Source of the DNA: an uncultured Collinsella sp. | GTDB lineage: Bacteria > Actinomycetota > Coriobacteriia > Coriobacteriales > Coriobacteriaceae | DNA: 8,662 nucleotides | Direction of reading: 5' to 3' | Assembly: GCA_902494135.1 (NCBI GenBank) | Contig: CABUSE010000052.1 | Coordinates: 1-8,662, forward strand | Part shown: in pieces, positions 1-4,294 of the stretch | Layout: each line of letters starts with the position of its first letter | Position numbering within the stretch: the first letter of the stretch is position 1 | Notes under the pieces: generated by a model | The model's database searches: none | Told to the model about the DNA's origin: nothing | What the model saw: only the letters and a program-made list of their open reading frames with translations | Made by a program: the position numbers and the translations under genes

Positions 1-590
1 GTGAGCGGCGAGGGGTCGCCCAGAGCATTGAAGTACGAGACGTTTTGGGCAATCTGCCACCAGTTGTTGAAGAACAACAGCGACGGCAGGATGTCGGGGC
101 GCATCTTGGTGAGCATCACGTGGTTGAAGACGGTGCACAGAGCACAGGTCACCACCACGACGGTCACCACGGCGGGGACCAGGCGACGGATGCGGCGGAT
201 CCAGAAGCTCTTGAGGTCGATGCGGCCGGTCTTAGCGACTTCGTTGAGCAGCAAGCGCGTGATCAGATAGCCCGAAAGCACAAAGAAGATCGTGACGCCG
301 AGCAGGCCGCCCTGAGCCCACGTGAGGTTAAGGTGATAGAGCACCACCGCGACGACGGCGAGCGTACGCAGGCCGTCGAGTGCAGGGATGTAGCGGGACT
401 TGGGGCGAGCAGGCGTCTGCTCCGCGGCGGGAGTGTTGGCGCGGCCCGCGTTGTTGGCAGAAGCGCGATGGGGGCTCGTGGTGCGTCGCGGCTCGTTGGC
501 ACGGCGTTCGCTCTTCACGCGTTCGTGCGGCGCCGGCTCGTTGCCCGTGCGGCGTCGACCGCGCGAGCCCGATTGCGAGAATTGTTCCAT
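1..590 (-). CDS. Acyltransferase 3 family membrane protein (OafA/YrhL type), N-terminal part, cut by window edge
   Basis: The minus strand is open from 590 to the left edge (196 full codons plus two bases), so the C-terminal part is missing. Only the N-terminus is visible: a basic, Pro/Arg/Asn-rich and probably disordered tail (residues 1-64), then ALDGLRTLAVVAVVLYHLN (about 70-88), GVTIFFVLSGYLITRLLL (98-115) and FWIRRIRRLVPA (129-140) followed by a hydrophobic helix. R75 and H86 form the R-x10-H signature of membrane O-acyltransferases, and the FFVLSGYLI and F-RR-RL-P blocks are also typical. Such proteins transfer acyl groups, usually acetyl, to surface polysaccharide or peptidoglycan; the substrate cannot be told here. 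ATG at 590 is the only possible start: an in-frame TGA lies three codons upstream. The Shine-Dalgarno is weak (GGATGATG). It is divergent from the ribokinase gene. The family is confident; the substrate is unknown. Confidence 0.93.
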   Translation of the reverse strand, partial: MEQFSQSGSRGRRRTGNEPAPHERVKSERRANEPRRTTSPHRASANNAGRANTPAAEQTPARPKSRYIPALDGLRTLAVVAVVLYHLNLTWAQGGLLGVTIFFVLSGYLITRLLLNEVAKTGRIDLKSFWIRRIRRLVPAVVTVVVVTCALCTVFNHVMLTKMRPDILPSLLFFNNWWQIAQNVSYFNALGDPSPL

Positions 591-777
591 AAAACATCAT
601 CCAATGACGAGAATAATCAGCACGTATTCATTGTAGCTGCCTGCTCCTGTGAATGCTTGCTGCTGGCGCAACCTCAAGCGCGCGTCCACATCCAAGTGAA
701 CTAAAGTTATAGGGGGTGCGAGAGTGCACGATCGACGGCCGACGGTGGGCATAAGGCCCGCAGATGAGGAGGTTTCC
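591..777. promoter_or_regulatory. Divergent intergenic region with candidate promoters for both flanking genes
   Basis: This 187-base gap separates the acyltransferase gene (leftward) from ribokinase (rightward), so both promoters should lie here. On the minus strand TACAAT (plus-strand 630-635) is a good -10, about 40 bases before the acyltransferase ATG, but no clear -35 accompanies it. On the plus strand TCCACA (685-690), 17 bases and TATAGG (708-713) is the best pair, each matching consensus at four of six bases. Two short inverted repeats, AACT-AA-AGTT (699-708) and GTGC-N6-GCAC (716-729), lie over and after that -10 and could be regulator sites, but arms of four bases can arise by chance. 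I see no small gene here. Confidence 0.35.
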
Positions 778-1740
778 ATGGCAGATCGCGGCATCGTTGC
801 GGTGTTCGGCAGCATGAACATGGACCTTTCGGTGGCGTGCGAGCGCATACCGCGTGCGGGCGAGACCGTCGGCGGCAGCGGGTTTATCACCAACGCCGGC
901 GGCAAGGGCGCCAATCAGGCCGTAGCTGCCGCGCGTATGGGCGCGTGCACGCACATGATCGGCGCGGTCGGTCGCGACGCGTTCGGCGCATCGCTCGTGG
1001 TGGGGCTCCAAGACACCGGCGTGGACTGTGACTTTGTAGTGCATCGCGATGACGTGGAGACGGGAACGGCGACCATCATTCGCTGCGAGGGCGACAACCG
1101 CATCGTACTGTCACCGGGCGCCAACCATGCGCTTGCGGGCGCGGACGTTGCCCGCGCGCTGAGGCGTCTGGTGGCCCATGAGCTCGACGGCGACGCCAGC
1201 GAGATTGCCCCGGCTGCCGGAAGCGTCTTTATCGCCCAGGGCGAATGTGACCTTGCGGCGACGGCCGAGGCGCTTGTTTGTGCTCACGAGCTGGGGTTCT
1301 ATACGGTCTTTAATCCAGCGCCTGCCTGCGAGCTGCCTGCGGAGGTCTGGCCTGCGGTCGACCTGGTCTGCCCCAACGAGACCGAGTGCCAGGTTCTGAC
1401 GGGCATTCTGCCCACGGATGATGCAAGCTGCGTCGCGGCGCTCAATGCGCTGCTCGACAAGGGTGCCGGGGCTGCGGTCATCACGTTGGGCGGTGCCGGC
1501 TCGGTTACGCTCGGCGATGGCGGTGAGCTGCTGCGCATGCCGGCACTTTCGAGTACGGTAGTCGATACCACGGCCGCCGGCGATACGTTTATCGGCGCGT
1601 TGGCGGCGGCTCGCCTAGAGGGCCTGCCGCTCTTTGAGTGCATGGCCGCGGGTGCTCGCGCCTCGGCAGTGACGGTGTCGCGCCTGGGCGCTCAGCAATC
1701 GATTCCCACGCGCGCCGAAGTTGAACATTGGTTTGGTTAA
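778..1740 (+). CDS. rbsK: Ribokinase (PfkB family carbohydrate kinase)
   Basis: Cytoplasmic kinase expected to convert D-ribose and ATP to ribose 5-phosphate, feeding the pentose phosphate pathway and PRPP synthesis. The 320-residue length is usual for the family. Visible landmarks are the N-terminal GSMNMDL strand (11-17), the ribokinase substrate-binding GGKGANQAVA (41-50), NPAPA (179-183), the NxxE motif as NETE (200-203) and the PfkB signature DTTAAGDTF (263-271), where D269 is the catalytic base. The double-Gly and TTAAGD forms fit ribokinase better than fructokinase or adenosine kinase. The start is ATG 778 because GAGGAGG at 766-772 lies five bases before it; an upstream in-frame GTG at 724 has no such site. 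The nucleoside hydrolase follows after 30 bases, so ribose released from nucleosides is the likely substrate. Another pentose or deoxyribose cannot be fully excluded. Confidence 0.9.
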   Translation: MADRGIVAVFGSMNMDLSVACERIPRAGETVGGSGFITNAGGKGANQAVAAARMGACTHMIGAVGRDAFGASLVVGLQDTGVDCDFVVHRDDVETGTATIIRCEGDNRIVLSPGANHALAGADVARALRRLVAHELDGDASEIAPAAGSVFIAQGECDLAATAEALVCAHELGFYTVFNPAPACELPAEVWPAVDLVCPNETECQVLTGILPTDDASCVAALNALLDKGAGAAVITLGGAGSVTLGDGGELLRMPALSSTVVDTTAAGDTFIGALAAARLEGLPLFECMAAGARASAVTVSRLGAQQSIPTRAEVEHWFG

Positions 1741-1770
1741 ACGATAAAGACGGAGAAGCGGAGTAGAACA

Positions 1771-2745
1771 ATGACAACCAAGAAGCTGATCCTTGATCTG
1801 GATATGGGTGTGGACGATGCGATGGCGCTGGCCTATGCCATCGCGAGCCCCGAGGTGGAGCTCGTGGGCATCACCACGTGCTTTGGCAACGTGCGCGTCG
1901 AGCAATCGGCGCACAACTGCCTTGCGGTGCTCGATCTGCTGGGTCGCCCCGAGGTTCCGGTGTACCTGGGTGCCGACCGTCCTCTGCAGGCGACTGAGCC
2001 CTATACGCCGCCGGCGTCCACCGCGCTCATTCACGGCAAGAACGGCATCGGCGGCGCGAGCGTGCCCGCGTCGCCCTACGAGCCGGTGGGGGCGACCTCG
2101 GCCGACGGCAACGCTGCGGTCGATTATCTGATCGATGCCGCGCGCACCTATGGTCCCGATCTGGTCTACGTAGCGACTGGCCCGCTCTCCAACCTGGCGC
2201 TCGCCCTGGAGCGCGATGCGGCGGCGATGATGTCCATCGGCCGCGTGGTCGTGATGGGCGGCGCCCTTACCGTGCCCGGCAACGTGAGCGCGGGCGCCGA
2301 GGCCAATATGGCGAGCGACCCCGAGGCAGCCGACGCGGTGCTGCGCTCGGGCCGTAAGCTCACCATGGTGGGTCTGGACGTGACGCATCGCGTGGTGCTC
2401 ACACGCCGCGACATTGCCGGCTGGACGGGCTCGGGCACCATGGCGGGCTGCGCATTTGCGAGCATGGTCGAGCACTACATTGGCTCGTACGAGATGAACG
2501 CACCCTACCTGGGTGGTTGTGCGCTGCACGATCCGCTGGCCGTTGCCGTGGCGATCGACCCCACGCTCGTAGGTGCGCTCGGCTGCAACCTGCGTGTTGA
2601 TCTGCTGGGCGAGTACCGCGGTCGCACCATCTGCGATGAGCGCCGCCTGTCCGATCCGGACAAGAGCGCGCTTGTGGCACTGACCGTGGATGCTCCGCGC
2701 TTCCTGTCCGAGTTCAAGACGCGTATGGCCCGTGTCCTTGGCTAA
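1771..2745 (+). CDS. Nucleoside hydrolase (inosine/uridine-preferring family)
   Basis: Hydrolyses the N-glycosidic bond of ribonucleosides, giving free base and ribose, without metal-bound cofactors other than the structural/catalytic Ca2+. Visible family marks are the N-terminal Asp cluster DLDMGVDDA (9-17; D9, D11, D15 and D16), usually written DxDxGxDDA and holding Ca2+ and the catalytic Asp; GPLSNLALAL (137-146); VVMGGA (160-165); the substrate-contact block with E177 and N179 followed by SDPEAAD (182-188); and HDPLAVA (253-259), which carries the last Ca2+-binding Asp. The 324-residue length is typical. The start ATG 1771 is preceded by GGAG at 1760-1763. The gene is 30 bases downstream of ribokinase with no terminator between them, so they are probably co-transcribed for nucleoside salvage. 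Base preference (purine, pyrimidine or both) cannot be read from sequence, so no rih symbol is given. Confidence 0.92.
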   Translation: MTTKKLILDLDMGVDDAMALAYAIASPEVELVGITTCFGNVRVEQSAHNCLAVLDLLGRPEVPVYLGADRPLQATEPYTPPASTALIHGKNGIGGASVPASPYEPVGATSADGNAAVDYLIDAARTYGPDLVYVATGPLSNLALALERDAAAMMSIGRVVVMGGALTVPGNVSAGAEANMASDPEAADAVLRSGRKLTMVGLDVTHRVVLTRRDIAGWTGSGTMAGCAFASMVEHYIGSYEMNAPYLGGCALHDPLAVAVAIDPTLVGALGCNLRVDLLGEYRGRTICDERRLSDPDKSALVALTVDAPRFLSEFKTRMARVLG

Positions 2746-2754
2746 GTTGTCTTT

Positions 2755-2783
2755 TTGGACGGGGCTTTTTTGACTGGTATGAT
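2755..2783 (+). promoter_or_regulatory. Candidate luxS promoter (extended -10) inside the inverted repeat
   Basis: TGGTATGAT has a near-consensus -10, TATGAT (2778-2783), preceded by the extended-10 TGn. A weak -35, TTGGAC (2755-2760), lies 17 bases upstream. Transcription would start near 2790, giving a luxS leader of about 58 bases. Because the start would be in the loop, this transcript would contain only the right arm of the inverted repeat and could not form the hairpin. Confidence 0.45.
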
Positions 2784-2821
2784 TGGTACGACCATTCGAA
2801 CCAGCTAAAAGAGCCCCGTCC
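2757..2821. terminator. Long inverted repeat between nucleoside hydrolase gene and luxS; possible bidirectional terminator
   Basis: The arms GGACGGGGCTTTTTT (2757-2771) and AAAAGAGCCCCGTCC (2807-2821) pair over 15 positions with one G-T wobble. The loop can extend the stem (CTGGT 2774-2778 with ACCAG 2800-2804) and closes with TGGT-ACG-ACCA. It starts 12 bases after the nucleoside hydrolase stop, so termination of the ribokinase operon is the simplest role. It is not a textbook terminator: the T-run is inside the ascending arm and no T-run follows the right arm. The structure is certain; the function is inferred. Confidence 0.55.
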
Positions 2822-2847
2822 CAATTTGACTATCGAGAGGATCTGCC

Positions 2848-3336
2848 ATGGAGCGCATCGCCAGCTTTTCCGTTGATCATCTGCTGCTTGAGCCCGGCGT
2901 GTATGTGAGCCGCATCGACCGCGATCCGGCGACCGGTGCTGCCGTCACCACGTTTGACCTGCGCCTGACCACGCCCAACAAGGAGCCGGTCATGAACACC
3001 GCCGAGTGCCACACCATCGAGCACCTGGGTGCAACGTTCTTGCGCAATCATGCCGAGTGGTCGGGCCGCATTGTCTACTTTGGCCCCATGGGCTGCCGCA
3101 CGGGCTTTTACCTCGTTGTGTTTGGCGAGGTGACGAGCGAGGAGATCCTGCCGCTCGTGCGTGAGCTGTTCGAGTTTGTCGCCGACTTTGAGGGCGATGT
3201 CCCCGGTGCCGCTCCCGAGGAGTGCGGCAACTACCTGGACCAGAACCTTCCCATGGCTAACTGGCTCGCGCGCCGTTACCTCGACCGCGACCTGGCCGAT
3301 ATCGACGAGAAGCACCTGCACTATCAGCAGGCATAA
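2848..3336 (+). CDS. luxS: S-ribosylhomocysteine lyase LuxS (autoinducer-2 synthesis)
   Basis: Cleaves S-ribosylhomocysteine to homocysteine and 4,5-dihydroxy-2,3-pentanedione (DPD), the precursor of autoinducer-2. This is the second detoxification step after S-adenosylhomocysteine nucleosidase in the activated methyl cycle. The 162-residue length is typical. The metal site is complete: HTIEH (55-59; H55 and H59) and the Cys in EECGNY (C126). The catalytic Cys is C83 in GPMGCRTGFYL and the catalytic Glu is E58. The N-terminal SFSVDHLLLEPGVYVSR also matches the family. The start ATG 2848 has GAGAGG at 2835-2840. No pfs, metK or methionine gene lies in the window; luxS appears to be a single-gene unit between the long inverted repeat and its own terminator. 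Confidence 0.97.
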   Translation: MERIASFSVDHLLLEPGVYVSRIDRDPATGAAVTTFDLRLTTPNKEPVMNTAECHTIEHLGATFLRNHAEWSGRIVYFGPMGCRTGFYLVVFGEVTSEEILPLVRELFEFVADFEGDVPGAAPEECGNYLDQNLPMANWLARRYLDRDLADIDEKHLHYQQA

Positions 3337-3365
3337 GGGCTTTATCGCCCAAAACGCGCGCATTG

Positions 3366-3396
3366 GGCGCCTTCGCTTATGCGGGGGCGCCTTTTT
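3366..3396 (+). terminator. Rho-independent terminator of luxS
   Basis: GGCGCCTTCGC (3366-3376), loop TTAT and GCGGGGGCGCC (3381-3391) form an 11-bp stem with two adjacent G-U wobbles, followed directly by TTTTT (3392-3396). It lies 30 bases after the luxS stop. This is the clearest intrinsic terminator in the window. Confidence 0.9.
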
Positions 3397-3417
3397 GTTG
3401 ATTGGTCGGGACGAGCG

Positions 3418-3446
3418 TTCAAAATCGCTCATGTTTGTTCTAGAAT
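3418..3446 (+). promoter_or_regulatory. Promoter of the DUF4867-like gene
   Basis: TTCAAA (3418-3423; four of six consensus bases), a 17-base spacer and TAGAAT (3441-3446; five of six) make the best-formed promoter in the window. Transcription would start near 3453, about 28 bases before the ATG at 3481. A short inverted repeat, GAGCG-N8-CGCTC (3413-3430), surrounds the -35. Confidence 0.6.
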
Positions 3447-3471
3447 GTTCGTATAGTCACATTTACGAACA
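3446..3471. promoter_or_regulatory. Perfect palindromic operator candidate over the transcription start
   Basis: TGTTCGTA (3446-3453) and TACGAACA (3464-3471) are perfect inverted copies separated by 10 bases, placed directly after the -10 and over the predicted start site. The 18-base centre-to-centre spacing of the arms is just under two helical turns, suiting a dimeric repressor. A DNA site is more likely than an RNA hairpin, because transcription starting near 3453 would not include the left arm. No regulator gene for it lies in the window. Confidence 0.6.
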
Positions 3472-3480
3472 GGAGTGAAC

Positions 3481-4125
3481 ATGCATATCTGCTCTGTCAA
3501 CGATCCCGAGTTCAAATCCTATGGCAACGTTTGGAATAACGTTCCGTCCGAGCTCACGTCGCCCGTGCTCGAGGCGCTTTCTGCCACGTCCATTCCCGAG
3601 GGCAGCAAGTACGTAGCAAGTGCGCCGGAGCTCGAGGGCGTCAAGGATGCCGATAAACTGGGCTTTCTCATGTTTGGCGGCCGACCCTTCCAGCTGGGCT
3701 GGTGCAATGGCCACAACACGCAGCTCAACTGCCTGGAGTATCACCGCGCCAGCGAGTTCAACCTGGGCGCGCGCGACTTTATCCTGCTCGTGGCGCATCG
3801 CTGGGAGATCGAGGACGGTAAGCTCGACACCGCGTGCGTCAAGGCGTTCCGCGTGCCGGCGGGTACGGTCGTCGAAGTCTTCAACACCACGCTCCACTAC
3901 ACGCCCTGCATGGTCGATGACGGCGGCTTCCAGGTGATGGTGGCGCTGCCGGCGGGCACCAACGGCCCGCGCCCCGAGGCTGCATCCGACATGCCTGCTG
4001 CCGGCGACAGCTACTGCTACTGGAAGGCCGACAAGTGGGTCCTCTGCCACGCCGACAGCCCCAAGGCAGCCGAAGGCGGCTACGTAGGCCTCATCGGCAA
4101 AAATCTCGACATCACCGTGGACTAG
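3481..4125 (+). CDS. Probable DUF4867-family protein, cupin-like, function unknown
   Basis: A soluble 214-residue protein with no signal peptide or membrane helix. I place it tentatively in DUF4867 from its overall pattern. The middle contains H78, E86 and H88 (in CNGHNTQLNCLEYH, 75-88), and the second half has VPAGTVVEVFNTTLHYTPC (125-143), which resembles a cupin second motif (P-x-G, then His and Pro), followed by GGFQVMVALPAGTN (148-161). H78, E86, H88 and H139 could bind a metal. The reaction is unknown; cupins of this sort include sugar isomerases/epimerases and ureidoglycolate lyase, and I do not choose among them. The start is ATG 3481 because AGGAG at 3471-3475 lies five bases before it; GTG 3475 overlaps that site. 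The gene stands alone behind its own promoter and operator-like palindrome, so it is probably specifically regulated. Confidence 0.7.
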   Translation: MHICSVNDPEFKSYGNVWNNVPSELTSPVLEALSATSIPEGSKYVASAPELEGVKDADKLGFLMFGGRPFQLGWCNGHNTQLNCLEYHRASEFNLGARDFILLVAHRWEIEDGKLDTACVKAFRVPAGTVVEVFNTTLHYTPCMVDDGGFQVMVALPAGTNGPRPEAASDMPAAGDSYCYWKADKWVLCHADSPKAAEGGYVGLIGKNLDITVD

Positions 4126-4130
4126 CGCAT

Positions 4131-4181
4131 CGCCCCAAACCACCACAAAGGTGCCTGTCTCCTTTGCGGTGGTTTGGGGCG
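4131..4181. repeat. REP-like palindrome: 21-base arms, 9-base loop
   Basis: The left arm at 4131-4151 (begins CGCCCCAAACC, ends ACAAAGG) and the right arm at 4161-4181 (begins CCTTTGCGG, ends TTTGGGGCG) pair at 20 of 21 positions; the exception is an A-C mismatch. The loop is TGCCTGTCT. It starts five bases after the DUF4867-like stop codon. No T-run follows on either strand, so it is a poor intrinsic terminator. The core AAAGG-TGCCTGTCT-CCTTT resembles dispersed palindromic elements with a GGTGCCTGTC centre that I recall from other Gram-positive genomes. That identity is a recollection, not a search result. Confidence 0.6.
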
Positions 4182-4200
4182 GGCAGATATCGGGAAGTGC

Positions 4201-4235
4201 CAGACGGGGGAGGCTGCCGGGCGCCTTGCCGTCTG
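4201..4235 (+). other. Second inverted repeat upstream of the sensor operon
   Basis: CAGACGG (4201-4207) and CCGTCTG (4229-4235) are perfect 7-base arms. Inside them AGGC (4211-4214) can pair with GCCT (4223-4226). It lies between the REP-like palindrome and the start of the three-gene signalling operon, upstream of the candidate -10 at 4280. It could be a regulator site or a read-through RNA hairpin; nothing in the sequence decides this. Confidence 0.35.
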
Positions 4236-4279
4236 CGGATTTTGGGACATGTGGCCCGCTTTTTGAGCCTGCCTGTCGG

Positions 4280-4285
4280 TACACT
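4280..4285 (+). promoter_or_regulatory. Candidate -10 for the signalling operon, giving a nearly leaderless mRNA
   Basis: TACACT (4280-4285) matches the -10 consensus at four of six bases and ends nine bases before the ATG at 4295. Transcription would start around 4292-4295, giving a leader of nought to three bases. No Shine-Dalgarno precedes that ATG, which agrees with leaderless translation. No good -35 is seen at 16-18 bases upstream, which lowers confidence. Confidence 0.35.
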
Positions 4286-4294
4286 AAAAGCACT

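Noticed and set aside
45..704. 219-codon plus-strand open frame over the left edge and intergenic region
   Set aside because: The minus strand here encodes an acyltransferase with R-x10-H and other family motifs. The plus frame is low-complexity and has no domain.
724..777. Ribokinase start at GTG 724
   Set aside because: It would add 18 residues before the conserved first strand, whereas GAGGAGG at 766-772 is ideally placed for ATG 778.
1615..2529. 304-codon open frame on the minus strand across the ribokinase/nucleoside hydrolase genes
   Set aside because: It lies opposite two clearly identified enzymes, is rich in Arg/His/Gly as expected from an antisense GC-rich frame, and has no recognisable domain.
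2746..2847. SAM or SAH riboswitch upstream of luxS
   Set aside because: The only structure seen is one long hairpin. I could not recognise the multi-helix core or conserved loops of known SAM/SAH classes, though a covariance-model search was not possible.
3435..3471. LexA (SOS) box, because GTTC and GAAC half-sites are present
   Set aside because: The actinobacterial box is CGAAC-N4-GTTCG. Here the half-sites are in the opposite order and 14 bases apart, so it does not fit.
4151..4294. Longer N-terminus for the 7TM sensor beginning at ATG 4151
   Set aside because: That ATG-frame start is in the hairpin at 4131-4181 with no Shine-Dalgarno, and the added 48 residues show no membrane or family features. 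ATG 4295 or 4379 is more likely.
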